In this document: positions 32,598 through 43,418 of the stretch, in pieces
How the letters are laid out: the number at the start of each line of letters is the position of its first letter
Numbering within the stretch: the first letter of the stretch is position 1
Assembly (NCBI RefSeq): GCF_000787575.1
Contig: NW_012236521.1
Location: forward strand, 452,924 to 516,923
Source of the DNA: Acytostelium subglobosum LB1
Taxonomy: Eukaryota > Evosea > Eumycetozoa > Acytosteliales > Acytosteliaceae
DNA length: 64,000 nucleotides
Direction of reading: 5' to 3'
Translations under genes and position numbers: made by a program
The notes under the pieces: model-generated
The model's input: only the letters and a program-made list of their open reading frames with translations
Told to the model about the DNA's origin: nothing
Databases searched by the model: none

Positions 32598-34415
32598 ATG
32601 AAGTTAATCCTTTCATGCTTATTATTGGCATTGGTCAGCATTAACATTGCTGCCTCTGACCCATCGGCCCGTGATTATTTGGCCGCCTCCCTCGTTGGCT
32701 CTGCTCCACCAGTCACCAACATTTCGTCAGCTCACCGTGACATCACCGTCGGTATCGTCGGTGCCGGTATGGCTGGACTGTACGCCGGACTCATCTTTGA
32801 CGAGTTGGGCATCGACTTTGAGATCATTGAGGCCAGCCCCCGCATTGGTGGCCGTGTCATGACCCACTACTTCTCCGACAACGAGAACGACTATGTCGAC
32901 CTCGGTGCCATGCGTTTCCCCAAGACCGGTGTCATGGAGCGTGTCATTGGTCAGTCGAGCTGGAGTTTGGTCAGCAAGTTGCGCGCCCTCGGCAACCCAG
33001 TCACCACCGCCCCATACTACCTCTCCCACAAGAACAACCCCGTCTACTTCAACGGAATCCGCAACTACGGCGATACCCCAATGATCAACGACCCACTCCA
33101 CGTTGGTGACCAGTACAACGGCGGTGTTGGCTCCGGTGTGCCAGACTGTTTCGCTGCCAAGCCACCCACCTACTGGGTCGGCAAGGTCATTGGCAAGTTC
33201 ATCTACGCCATGACCATGAACTTTGACCAGGGCTACAAGATGCTCTTGCAGCAGGATTGTCTCAGCGTCCGTTACTACATGGCCAACGTCTTCAAGGATG
33301 GAGAGTGCCAGCCAAACGGCACCCTTGCCAGCTACCCACAGCCACTCATCACCTACCTCGAGACCCAATTGGTCGGCACTGGTTGGTTCGACTTCAACTC
33401 GATCACTGAGGCCGTCTTGAACTTCCTCGACTTCACCGCCGCCGAGTACTACCACATTGAGGGAGGTACGCACTCCTTTGTCGATGCCATCCTCGACTCG
33501 ATTGGCCGCAGCTCCGTCGAGACCCGCAAGAGAGTCAACAGAATCGCCCCAGGTGCACCAAGAGGCACTGGCGTCAACGCCCGCCCAACCGTCTCCGTCC
33601 AAGTTGAGGGAGAGCGTCGCACCCGTAACTACGACCACGTGATCAGCACCGTCGCCCTCGGAGTCTTGGAGAGAATCGACACTGGCGATCTCAACCTGTC
33701 CTTCAAGAAGCGTGAGGCCATCCGCTCGCTCACCTACGACCACTCCGTCAAGGTTGCCATGTCTTTCCGCTCGCGTTGGTGGGAGGACCCCATCGTCATG
33801 AACGGCCGTCCAATCTACGGAGGTCAGTCCTCGACCGATCTGCCAATCCGCCAGGTCAACTACCCATCATACGGAATCAACGACACCCGCTCGTACGCCA
33901 ACGGTATCCTCGTCGGCTACACCTGGGGCCAGGACGGAATCCGTCTCTCTGGTCTCACCAACGACAAGAAGCAGCTTGAGCAGCTCCTGCTCCAGAACCT
34001 CGCTGAGCTCCATCAGGTCGACGTCGAGTACCTCGACCGCCAGTTGCTCGACTGGAAGATCTGGAACTGGGATGACTACCAATACCAGTCTGGCTCATTC
34101 GCCGGTTTCTCCCCATGCCAGTTCTCCCTGTACTTCCCCGAGATGATCAAGTCCGAGGCCAACGGCACCGTCCACTTTGCCGGTGAGGCCACCAGTGTCC
34201 ACCACGCCTGGATTCTCGGCGCCCTCAACTCTGCCTACCGTACCGTCGACCAGGTCCTCGTCACCGAGGGCTGGAACGACCTCCGTCAGCAGCTCAGAAC
34301 CAGCTGGGGCACCGTCAACGAGTGGCAATCAGAGGGTCTCCCACCCTTCACCCCAGCCACCACCGTCGCATCCATCCAGGGCGCTGAGCCAGTCATCGAT
34401 GCCAAGAGAATCTAA
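32598..34415 (+). CDS. Secreted flavin amine oxidase, L-amino-acid oxidase type
   Basis: This intact single-exon gene of 605 residues starts with a signal peptide (MKLILSCLLLALVSINIAAS). The FAD-binding Rossmann motif lies at residues 51-60 (VGIVGAGMAG), followed by FEIIEASPRIGGRVMTH. The substrate-domain start is YVDLGAMRFPKTG, and the C-terminal flavin motif is VHFAGEATSVHHAWILGALN. These features place it in the L-amino-acid oxidase/monoamine oxidase family, which deaminates amino acids or amines with release of hydrogen peroxide and ammonia. Export makes defence, nutrition or development possible roles; none is shown. Codon use is extremely biased to C-ending codons, close to that of the ribosomal protein gene, so very high expression is likely. 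A leader intron lies just upstream. Confidence 0.9.
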   Translation: MKLILSCLLLALVSINIAASDPSARDYLAASLVGSAPPVTNISSAHRDITVGIVGAGMAGLYAGLIFDELGIDFEIIEASPRIGGRVMTHYFSDNENDYVDLGAMRFPKTGVMERVIGQSSWSLVSKLRALGNPVTTAPYYLSHKNNPVYFNGIRNYGDTPMINDPLHVGDQYNGGVGSGVPDCFAAKPPTYWVGKVIGKFIYAMTMNFDQGYKMLLQQDCLSVRYYMANVFKDGECQPNGTLASYPQPLITYLETQLVGTGWFDFNSITEAVLNFLDFTAAEYYHIEGGTHSFVDAILDSIGRSSVETRKRVNRIAPGAPRGTGVNARPTVSVQVEGERRTRNYDHVISTVALGVLERIDTGDLNLSFKKREAIRSLTYDHSVKVAMSFRSRWWEDPIVMNGRPIYGGQSSTDLPIRQVNYPSYGINDTRSYANGILVGYTWGQDGIRLSGLTNDKKQLEQLLLQNLAELHQVDVEYLDRQLLDWKIWNWDDYQYQSGSFAGFSPCQFSLYFPEMIKSEANGTVHFAGEATSVHHAWILGALNSAYRTVDQVLVTEGWNDLRQQLRTSWGTVNEWQSEGLPPFTPATTVASIQGAEPVIDAKRI

Positions 34416-34898
34416 ACCAACCAGTTAGTTGGTCTACATTCCCTTCCTTTTTTTCAACCCTGTACCTTTCCTTCCTTCCTTCCTTCCTTCTTTTTCCTCA
34501 TGCCATTGACCTAGTATTACTACAATAATAAATGTGTCTCTTTGCATCCTTAATCATTCTTTCAATCATTCGATTGCTTACCTTTGTTGTCAATCTTCAG
34601 TCCCTGATGTCGATCATAGTTCGTTCGTTCGTCGTGTTTGACTGTAGTGTTTAGAGTGTGTGATTGGGTGAGTGGGTGTTGGATGGGTGTGGGTGAAACA
34701 CAAATCTTGATTCCGATCTGATCAGATGGGTCCATAATCCTGGATGATTGATTGAGACTGATGAAACTCTGATGTAGATAACAGCCAGCCAGCTCATTGA
34801 GGCAATACTACAAAGACTGTTTGTTTCGCTCACTCACTCAATCATTCAAACAATCAATCAAATAGTGTACAGAAAATTATAAGTTATAGAGATAAAGA
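34416..34898. other. Intergenic region
   Basis: The 3' side of the oxidase gene has a CTTC repeat (34475-34495) and an AATAAA at 34527-34532 that may be the polyadenylation signal. The rest is ATTC/TTGA repeat-bearing spacer. Confidence 0.5.
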
Positions 34899-35692
34899 AT
34901 GGGATGTTGTTGTGGTAAAGAGAAGAAGGAAAAGACTTCAAAGTCAAGTGGTAAACAATCGAGTGTAAAGGTTGATACGACAGACTCTACACCAAAGTCA
35001 ATATATAATGAGGTGGACAAGAAGAATAAAGGTGATATAAGGGAGCGATTGGAGGATGCACCCAACGATGCCAATGCTCTCACAGACTATGCCATCATCC
35101 TATCCAGTGAGGGCAATGACAAAGAGGCGCTGGAGACCCTGAGGAGGGCCATCCAGGCCGACCAAGACAACTCCAGAACATGGACCGCCTATGCCGAGTA
35201 CTACGAGAGGAAGAACGACTCTGCCAAGGCACAAGAGATATACAAAGAGGGTAAGTTACCTCACTCACTCGTTGTAAACATTTGATCACTTTGGGATCAT
35301 TCCAAAACAATCACTCACCCACTCAATCCCATCCAGGATACAAGCACGCTTCACCAAAGATTGCACTGGACCAGGACGACTCTGATCTATTGCTACATTA
35401 TGCAATCAATTGCAAGAAGAGTGGAGAGTTGGACAGAGCAGAGAAGATGTTCAAGAAGGTGGTTACATCAGGCCCAACAAACGTTCGTGGTCTTGGACTT
35501 TATGGCGAGTTCCTGTTGGATACACGCAAGGATGTGGAGAGAGCTGGACAATACCTCAAACAGGCTGCAGACCTTGAGCCAGCCAGCGCCTACTGGTGTC
35601 ATCGCTATGGAGAGTTCTTGCGCGACCAAATGAAGAACGATGCCGAAGCCAACTTGTACTTTAAACGATCAGTAGTGGGCGTGTCCCATTAA
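34899..35692 (+). CDS. Small TPR protein with acylation-type N-terminus
   Basis: Two exons (34899-35250, 35337-35692) encode about 235 residues. The start MGCCCGKEKKEKTSKS has Gly2 and three cysteines before a basic stretch, a strong signal for myristoylation and palmitoylation, hence membrane association. After residue 50 there are about four tetratricopeptide-like helix pairs: NALTDYAIILSSEGNDKEAL, SRTWTAYAEYYERKNDSAKA, DLLLHYAINCKKSGELDRAE and ASAYWCHRYGEFLRDQMKND. Such repeats bind peptide motifs of partner proteins. The last lines end at SVVGVSH directly before the stop. The intron contains the GGGATCATTCC motif. Specific function unknown. It is convergent with the DDX51-like gene, with 35 bp between the stops. 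Confidence 0.85.
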
Positions 35693-35727
35693 TAACATCA
35701 ATCATATATCCATTCAATCAATCATGA

Positions 35728-37664
35728 TCAATTATCAAAGTTCATTGTTGCTCGCTTCTTGTTGATCTCGAACAGGTCTTGGACGATGGTGTTGCTGTCC
35801 TGCATGCTGCCAACTGTGGCACCACTGTTGATTGACTTCATCAGCTGCTCGGTCGCCTTGCGCTTGGTATATATGACTCTGGTCTGATTCAGTGCCTGCT
35901 TGAACCTCTTGACGTATTTGGTGTAGTCGTCTCGCTTCCACTTGAGGTTGTTGAGCTTTTGTGATCTTCCTGTCTTCTTCATCATACCAAGGAAGAAACT
36001 GCGCTCCTCCTGCTCCAGTATAGTGTAGGCTGAACCCTCGCGTCCAGCTCTCGCAGTTCTACCCACTCTGTGAACGTACAACACAGACGATGGCGGGGAG
36101 TTGTAATTGATGACCGTGTCCACATTAGGCACGTCCATACCTCTGGCCAAAATATCACTACATATCAGACTGTTGTTTGTTTGATTGGAATGGAAATGGT
36201 TAGTGATTGAGTGATTGGTGAGTGACCGGAATAGTTCCAATATGATGGTGGACACATACATGTTGATCTCGCCATTCTTGAAACACTTGAGAAGAGTGCT
36301 TCTTTCGATGGAGTTGATGGAGGATGAGTACTCGGCCGTCTTGAGCTTGTAGCCTTCCACTTGTCCAATCAGTCCAAGCAATGTGTTTAGTCGCTGTGCA
36401 GTGTCCTTGGAGTTGGTAAAGCATATTATACGTGGATGTGAATCGTTGTCCGCTGCTGATGTGTCTGTGGACGCGGTAATTGACTGTTGCTCGGAGCTCT
36501 GTTCCTCCTTTGCTTTGAATGCCAGAGCGATCAACTTGAGCAACACCAATGGCTTCTGATCGGCAAAGCAAGTTACATAGTGTTCCTTCAATGACTCGGG
36601 TATAGTATACTTCAGATCGGATATCTTGTTGGACTGGAAGTATAAAGGTGCGTTCAACTCCAACATTGATATCTTTTCTGGATTATAACTCATTGTGGCC
36701 GATAGCAACAACTTGATCACTCTTGCCTCCTTGAATGACAGATGATCCAAATGTGATCCATGTGTACCATACTTTGAGTCCTGTATCCTAATGTCACTGT
36801 GATGATGATGTGTAGATGCAGAGTTAGATGGTGAGGCGTGGAGAGGCGTGGCGTGGCGTGGCACATAGACTTACCCACTACTTGATACTGATATTGACCT
36901 TGGCTTCAAGGCCTTTGTCGACTCCATGACCTTCTCCAACCAGAATTGGAATGAATCACGCAACAGTCTATCAGCCTCATCGATGACTAGATATGTGAGA
37001 TGTTGGAGGTCGAAGCCAGGAGTCTCATTCAAATGTTCCACAAGTCTACCAGGTGTCGTCACCAGTATGTCCACCAAGCTCTCATAGTGTACATCATCAT
37101 TCCTAACCGGTGGGTAAGGTATGTGTGAGTATGTCTATGAATGTGATGACAACTAATGTAATGCATACTCATCATTGTAATGTGTTGATACTAGCAAGCC
37201 TTGTTCGAGATTGAATGCTCGCTGACCCAGTGATTCGACGACCAGAGTAGTACCTTTAGTCATTGCCTTGAATGTAGCCTCTGTCTGTGTCACCAAGTCA
37301 TGTGTAGGTACAATACACACGACCCTCAATCGTCTTACTATTCTCTTATGAAGTTTCTATGATTGATGATCGATCGATTGATTGTTGTGAGTGATCGATA
37401 GAGTTAGTGATTGAATGAATCAGTGATGTATGAGTGAGTGATGATACATACTTGTACAATTGGTAGGACATAGGCAAGTGTCTTACCGGAACCTGTTGGA
37501 GCACAGACACAAATGTCATGACCCTCTGTTCTTGCTATGAATGGGACGATCTCACTTTGTACTGGTAACAACTCTGTGATACCCTGTTCATTTAGATTCT
37601 TTATTATCCAATCTGTCAATCCTATTGATTCCAATGTTATAGTTGGTGATGATTGGTTATCCAT
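35728..37664 (-). CDS. DEAD-box RNA helicase, DDX51/Dbp6 type
   Basis: Five exons in transcript order (37664-37452, 37356-37169, 37102-36875, 36796-36260, 36169-35728) encode about 535 residues. Helicase motifs appear in order: the Q-motif region [12 protein letters not shown], motif [18 protein letters not shown], motif Ia [10 protein letters not shown], Ib TPGRLVEHL, motif [11 protein letters not shown], motif III SATMS, motif [15 protein letters not shown], motif [21 protein letters not shown] and motif [16 protein letters not shown]. The DEAD box reads DEAD and the P-loop is intact. The set of phrases ([26 protein letters not shown]) and the end architecture fit DDX51/Dbp6, a nucleolar helicase needed for 60S ribosome assembly. 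The N-terminus is short compared with animal DDX51. Junctions were confirmed by motif continuity. Confidence 0.9.
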
Positions 37665-37833
37665 TTATAGTTATATATATTATGTTACGTTGGGTTGCTA
37701 AATGAATGAACTGATTGCTTTGACTACTCGTCTTTCGTTTTTGAAATCAAACACACAAATTTGAAGTTTCAAAAGATGAAGTCAATGTTTGTGTTAATGT
37801 GTAAAGATAGAGAGACAGATAATAACAACAACA

Positions 37834-39380
37834 ATGATAAAGAAAGATGATAGAGAATGTGATGAACATAGTAAGAGTTACGACTTCATTTGTATTGATT
37901 GTAATTGTTTGATTTGTTCAATATGTGTTGCAACAACACATAAGAGACATGAAATGGAGAATGTTGATAATGTAAAGAGGTTATGTCAACGACAACAATA
38001 TAATGAGACGTCAATGTCAAGGATGGAGTTGTTGTGTGGTGTACACTACAACAGCTGGCAACACAGCATCACTCAAGCCAGCAAGGAGGTGACAGAGCGA
38101 TGCAAAGAACTTCACGAATTGATCATGCTCCAAGAACACAAGATCAACTCACAGATCAATGACAGAGTGCATCAAACATCATCAGCAATCAATGACATCA
38201 TCAATGAGATTGAGAGCATCAACAATGTGTTCAAATCATCAAAGAATAAGATCAATGATCTATTGGAGGTGGATAACATCTTTCAATCAATCACATCAAG
38301 TACAACGATTGACCAGTTCATCGATCAATCGTTCACATCGACATCAATGTTGACGTCACCCAACAGTGACCTATCAATCGAGATCAGCATTAGTAGCAAT
38401 GAATTGTTGAAATTGGTACAACAGAGTGTTCGACTAATGAATGAATCACAGTATAAACATATCCCAAGATATTTGGTGGTCATTGATCACGACACATTGG
38501 ATGGCATCAAACATCAACTTCGAACTTGCTTCGAACTTCTGGAGGAGACAGCTGACAATCGTATATTGGTCATTAGTAAAGAGTCCATGTCAATCTACTC
38601 ACCAATGTCAGACACGTGGTCGTTGCTCGATGACAAGCCAATGAAATGGGATACCACGCTTACGTCAGTGTATGTCCGTGGCAAAGTGTACATGTTCAGC
38701 GGTAATGAGGAGCCATCCGCATTCGCCTGGTACTCACTGGATGACGGTCAATGGCACAACTATGACATCAAGGATGCTTCTCGCTATATTGAATCAACAT
38801 CGTTCTTCGATGGAGACAAACTGATCTACATCTTTACCACTGACCATAATGAGGAGACATGGATATACACCTTCAATATAGAGTCACAACAGTTCTTTTG
38901 TATTGGCATGCTACCGGTATTTCGCGATACTATTTATTACTACATCATAAACAATCAACTCATAATAGTGGATTGATCAGCAGTGAGGAGGGTGCGGATA
39001 GCATCCAAAAGGTTGAATTCTTCAACCTGGCGACATTACAACCCGAGAAGTCATACGAATTGCCATGGCAAGTCAATGCATGTTGCCTTGATCGCAAAGA
39101 CATACTATTCGTTCTATCCAAGGTTGGCAAATTCCTCAGCATATCATTGGCAACAGGGAAGATCACTCATCTGGCCTCTCCACCCGACCCAGTTGAGACA
39201 AACACACTATCTTGTGGTCCTGAAAAGGATACACTCATCCTTCTACAGTGTAACAACAAGAACTGCCGGTACTCAATTCGTAAGAATGAATGGACAAGGA
39301 TAGCTGATAATAGCGACGTCTTCGATAGAGGTCAATTCTATATTCCATTGGTATTGAGTGATAGGCCATCAAGAAGATAA
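37834..39380 (+). pseudogene. B-box/kelch-like gene, copy 1, frameshifted
   Basis: The first frame (37834-38976) encodes a B-box zinc finger (CDEHSKSYDFICIDCNCLIC, then SICVATTHKRH), a helical region and kelch-like beta repeats (SIYSPMSDTWSLLDDKP). It stops at LIIVD. The homology continues in another frame from about 38980 (VEFFNLATLQPEKSYELPW) to 39380. Compared with copy 2 the region around 38977-39015 is 4 nt shorter, which shifts the frame. No intron fits. Another pair of compensating indels alters about ten residues near 38030-38060 (LLCGVHYNSWQHS versus LLWSTLKELATKHQ). It is therefore probably a pseudogene or makes a protein without its C-terminal third. An assembly error is possible but the neighbouring indels make decay likelier. 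Confidence 0.75.
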
Positions 39381-39482
39381 AGTCAGATGACATCAAATTA
39401 ATCAAGAATCCCCCCTTTGCACTTCACTTTATCAATTTCAAACAGATTGTGATACAAACATAGAGATAAACAAATAATAATA

Positions 39483-41051
39483 ATGAAAGAGATGGAGGAA
39501 GTTAATAATACTAGTATATGTGATGCTCATAATAACAAAAAGAACAAGTTCATTTGTCTTGATTGTAATTGTTTGATATGTTCAATATGTGTCGTAACAG
39601 TGCATAGTAAACATGAAATGGAGAATGTTGATAATGTAAAGATGTTATGTCAACGACAACAATATAATGAGACGTCAATGTCAAGGATGAAGTTGTTGTG
39701 GAGTACATTGAAGGAGTTGGCAACGAAGCATCAGACACTCACTCAGGCCAGCAAGCAAGTGACCGAGAGATGCAAAGAACTTCACGAGTTGATCATCCTC
39801 CAAGAACACAGGATCAACTCACAGATCAATGACAGAGTGCATCAAACATCATCAGCAATCAATGACATCATCAATGAGATTGAGAGCATCAACAATGTGT
39901 TCAGATCATCAAAGAATAAGATCAACGATGGTATGGAGATGGACAACATCGTTCAATTAATCACATCAAGTACAACGATTGACCAATTCATCGATCAATC
40001 ATTCACATCAACATCACCCAATAGTGATCAACCAATCGAGATCAGCAATAGTAGCAATGAGTTGTTAGCATTGGTACAACAGAGTGTTCGACTAAAGTAT
40101 GAATCACATTTTAAACATATCCCAAGATGTTTGGTGGACATTGATCACGACACATTGGATGGCATCAAACATCAACTTCGAACTTGTTTCGAACTTCTGG
40201 AGGAGACAGCCCACAATCGCAATTGTTTAATGGTCATCAGTGAAGCGACCATTTCAATCTACTCACCATTTTCTGACACATGGTCGTTGCTTGATCACAA
40301 ACCAAAGAAATGGGAAACCTCGCTTACATCTGTATATGCTCGTGGCAAAGTGTACCTGTTCAGTGGTAATGAGGAGCCATCCACATTCGCCTGGTACTCA
40401 CTAGATGACGGTCAATGGTACAACTATGATATATTAGAGGACAATTCTGACGATTATGAAGCAGCGTCGTACTATGATGGAGACAAACTGATCTACATCG
40501 CTACCACAGACGACGAGGATGAGTCGTGGATCTACACGTTCAATATAGAGACACAACAGTTCTCTTGTATAGGCCAGCTACCGATGTATTGCGATTCTCG
40601 TTATCACTTTGTCATAAACAATCAACTTATATTTGTGGATGCAGTGCTCAACCGCAAAGATGAAGAAGATAGCAGCCAAACGGTTGAATTCTTCAACCTG
40701 GCAACACTACAGATCGAGAAGTCATACCCATTGCCATGGCCAGTCAATACATGCTGCTTTGATGGCAAGGACATACTTTACATGCTATCCATGGTTGGCG
40801 AATTCCTCAGCATATCATTGGTAACTGGAAAGATCACCCATCGGGCCTCTCCACCCGGTCCAGTTGAGACAAACACTCTTTCTTGTGGTCCTGAAAAGGG
40901 AACACTCATACTTCTTCAAGGTCCCAACAAGAACTTCCGGTACTCAATTCGTAAGAATGAATGGACATGTATTGCTGATAATATCGACCTCTTTGATCGA
41001 GATGAAAACTTTATTCCATTGGTATTGAGCGATAGACCATTCAGAAGATAA
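39483..41051 (+). CDS. B-box/kelch-like protein, copy 2 (intact)
   Basis: This intact single-exon gene of 522 residues has a B-box zinc finger at about residues 10-50 (CDAHNNKKNKFICLDCNCLI, then CSICVVTVHSKH). The spacing of Cys and His is that of a type-2 B-box. A helical, probably coiled-coil region follows (VTERCKELHELIILQEHRIN, SAINDIINEIESINNVFRSS). The C-terminal 270 residues contain repeated SIYSPFSDTWSLLDHKPKKW-type units of a kelch-like beta-propeller. No RING finger is present upstream, so it is not a complete TRIM E3 ligase; it is more likely an adaptor. Related copies lie on both sides in the same direction, so the array arose by tandem duplication. Cellular role unknown. Confidence 0.88.
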   Translation: MKEMEEVNNTSICDAHNNKKNKFICLDCNCLICSICVVTVHSKHEMENVDNVKMLCQRQQYNETSMSRMKLLWSTLKELATKHQTLTQASKQVTERCKELHELIILQEHRINSQINDRVHQTSSAINDIINEIESINNVFRSSKNKINDGMEMDNIVQLITSSTTIDQFIDQSFTSTSPNSDQPIEISNSSNELLALVQQSVRLKYESHFKHIPRCLVDIDHDTLDGIKHQLRTCFELLEETAHNRNCLMVISEATISIYSPFSDTWSLLDHKPKKWETSLTSVYARGKVYLFSGNEEPSTFAWYSLDDGQWYNYDILEDNSDDYEAASYYDGDKLIYIATTDDEDESWIYTFNIETQQFSCIGQLPMYCDSRYHFVINNQLIFVDAVLNRKDEEDSSQTVEFFNLATLQIEKSYPLPWPVNTCCFDGKDILYMLSMVGEFLSISLVTGKITHRASPPGPVETNTLSCGPEKGTLILLQGPNKNFRYSIRKNEWTCIADNIDLFDRDENFIPLVLSDRPFRR

Positions 41052-41135
41052 AGTCAGAAGACATCAAATACTCATGGTCAGTGACCAAACACTATCCTAT
41101 CCCATCACCACTGACAAATTAATATGCTCTCTTGA

Positions 41136-41760
41136 GAGAGGATAGCTTACCTGGGAGCACCACGATGGCAAGGACCTGCTATACATGCTGTTGGAGGATG
41201 GTAAATTAATCAGTGTATCATTGTCTATATGTGGAAGACCACCGAGTTGGCACCACTGCCATTGAACGATCTGACGTATGAACTAATTTATGGTCCAAGT
41301 GTTGCAACACTAGCTCCCCCCTTGTGAACTCGCTCGTTTTTTGTTAATATCTCTCATATTCATTATTTATATTAAGTCCATAAGCGTGTTCAATCTGACC
41401 ACAAAGTTGTTGTTGAAGGAGGTCAGCTTGCCTTGGAGCGTCTCATCTTGTTGCCACGATGACAAGGACATGCTTTACATGCTGTCAGATGATGGTCAAT
41501 TCATCAGTGTATCAATGACAACTTGGAAGACAACAGATCTGGCGTCACTACCACTCGACGATGGTGTAGGGAATCTACTATGTCATGGTCTACAACGAGG
41601 ATCACTCTATTACCTTCAACTCAATGATGATCACAACTATCGATACTCAATCAAGATGAATGAATGGATCAAGTTGGACATCAAGGACCCTGTCACTCGA
41701 CCAAACAAGAACCATCTACTCTGTGTCTCCAAGCACAGACCGGTAACCAAGTTCGGTTGA
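41136..41760 (+). pseudogene. C-terminal relics of B-box/kelch-like genes
   Basis: Two consecutive fragments resemble the last third of copy 3. The first (about 41136-41315) preserves nucleotide similarity to the segment around SLPWSVTSCCHDGNDLLYML, with interruptions. The second (about 41374-41760) is open and reads SVFNLTTKLLLKEVSLPW through MTTWKTTDLASLPL to the end. Neither has the B-box or helical part. They look like products of unequal crossing-over between array members. The second fragment is open but begins without a proper start; I consider it unexpressed or at most a partial protein. Confidence 0.75.
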
Positions 41761-41847
41761 ATGTTGTAAAACGATGGTTCACTCACTTGCCACACACAAA
41801 ACAGAGAAGATAGATAGATAGAGATAAAGATAAAGATAAAGATAATA

Positions 41848-43410
41848 ATGACGGAGAGTATATGTGAAGAGCATAATAATAAGAAGAATGAGTTCATTTG
41901 CTTAGATTGTAACTGTTTAATATGTTCAATATGTGTTGCCGCATCACATCGAAAGCATGATGTGGAGAATGTTGATAATGTAAAGATGTTGTGTCAACGA
42001 CAACAATATAATGAGACATCAACATCAAGGATGAAGTTGTTATGGAGTACATTGAAGGAGTTGGCAACGAAGCATCAGACACTCACTAAAGCCAGCAAGG
42101 AGGTGACAGAGCGATGCAAAGAACTTCACGAGTTGATCATCCTCCAAGAACACAAGATCAACTCACAGATCAATGACAGAGTGCATCAAACATCATCAAC
42201 AATCAATGACATCATCAATGAGATTGAGACTATCAATAATGTGTTCAAATCATCAAAGAATAAGATCAATGATGGTATGGAGATGGACAACATCGTTCAA
42301 TCAATCACATCAAGTACAACCATCGATCAATTCATCGATCAATCATTCACATCAACATCACCAAACAATGATCAATCAATCGAGATCAATGACACTGAAC
42401 TGTTGACATTGGTGCAACAGAGCACCAAACACATGATCACATCACAATACAATGTTCATATACCTGTGTGCCAATTGGACATTGACCTCGACATGTACGA
42501 TTCAATCAAGAACCAACTCAAGTCGTGCATCGAGTTCATTGAAGAGACACCAGACCACTACAGTCGTTTAATTATCTTGGCTGAAGACTCCATATCATTC
42601 TACTCGCCATTGTCCAAGACATGGTCAGTGATCAATCACCAACATATCCCATGGTCAATACTGACCACTGCAGTCTGTGCCAATGATCTAATCTTTTTAT
42701 TCGATGGCTACGATCGTCCATCCATTCATACCTGGTTCAACTTGAAAAGAGGAGAATGGGAAAGAATAATCGAGAAGACGTCTGATTATATCAAATCTTC
42801 ATCATCCTTTGATGGCGGTGAAATGGTCTACATGCTCATCGATTGTGTAGATGATGACAACGACCAAGAACAAGTGAGCAAAGTGTACAGATTCAATATC
42901 AATGAGCAAAAGTATGATGATCTTGGAAACTTGCCCATATATCTGGCGAGGCCGCAACTCTACTTCCAAGACAACGAGCTCATATGTGTTGATGGCATTA
43001 CACCAGAGGGCCAGCAAAGCAAGTCCATCAGCGTGTTCAATCTGACCACAAAGTTGTTGGTGAGGCAAGTCAGCTTACCTTGGAGCGTCACATCTTGTTG
43101 TCACGATGGCAATGACCTGCTATACATGCTGTCAGAGGAGGGTCAATTCATCAGTGTATCAATGACAACGTGGAAGACAACAGAGCTGGCACCACTGCCA
43201 TTCAACGAAGATGTAGCAAGGAATGAACTATGTCGTGGTCCACAACGAGGATCACTATATTACCTTCAACTCAATGATGATCACAACTATCGATACTCAA
43301 TCAGGCTGAATGAATGGACCAAGTTGGACATCAATGATCCTGTCACTCGACCAAACGGGAACTTTGTACTCCTTGTCTCCGAGGAGTATTCGGGATTCCA
43401 TTTCGGTTGA
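41848..43410 (+). CDS. B-box/kelch-like protein, copy 3 (intact)
   Basis: This intact single-exon gene of 520 residues starts MTESICEEHNNKKNEFICLD. The B-box (CEEH, CLDC, CSIC, SHRKH) and the helical region are nearly identical to copy 2, also at nucleotide level. The C-terminal kelch-like half is diverged: SFYSPLSKTWSVINHQHIPW, LIFLFDGYDRPSIHTWFNL, VYRFNINEQKYDDLGNLPIY, LYYLQLNDDHNYRYSIRLNE. The contrast between a conserved N-terminal half and a divergent C-terminal half suggests different targets bound through the propeller, or gene conversion confined to the N-terminal half. No RING domain. Function unknown. Confidence 0.88.
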   Translation: MTESICEEHNNKKNEFICLDCNCLICSICVAASHRKHDVENVDNVKMLCQRQQYNETSTSRMKLLWSTLKELATKHQTLTKASKEVTERCKELHELIILQEHKINSQINDRVHQTSSTINDIINEIETINNVFKSSKNKINDGMEMDNIVQSITSSTTIDQFIDQSFTSTSPNNDQSIEINDTELLTLVQQSTKHMITSQYNVHIPVCQLDIDLDMYDSIKNQLKSCIEFIEETPDHYSRLIILAEDSISFYSPLSKTWSVINHQHIPWSILTTAVCANDLIFLFDGYDRPSIHTWFNLKRGEWERIIEKTSDYIKSSSSFDGGEMVYMLIDCVDDDNDQEQVSKVYRFNINEQKYDDLGNLPIYLARPQLYFQDNELICVDGITPEGQQSKSISVFNLTTKLLVRQVSLPWSVTSCCHDGNDLLYMLSEEGQFISVSMTTWKTTELAPLPFNEDVARNELCRGPQRGSLYYLQLNDDHNYRYSIRLNEWTKLDINDPVTRPNGNFVLLVSEEYSGFHFG

Positions 43411-43418
43411 ATGATGAT

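Noticed and set aside
32727-33743. Long antisense ORF of about 338 codons inside the amine oxidase gene
   Set aside because: It results from strong C-ending codon bias on the sense strand, which removes stops on the other strand; no homology features.
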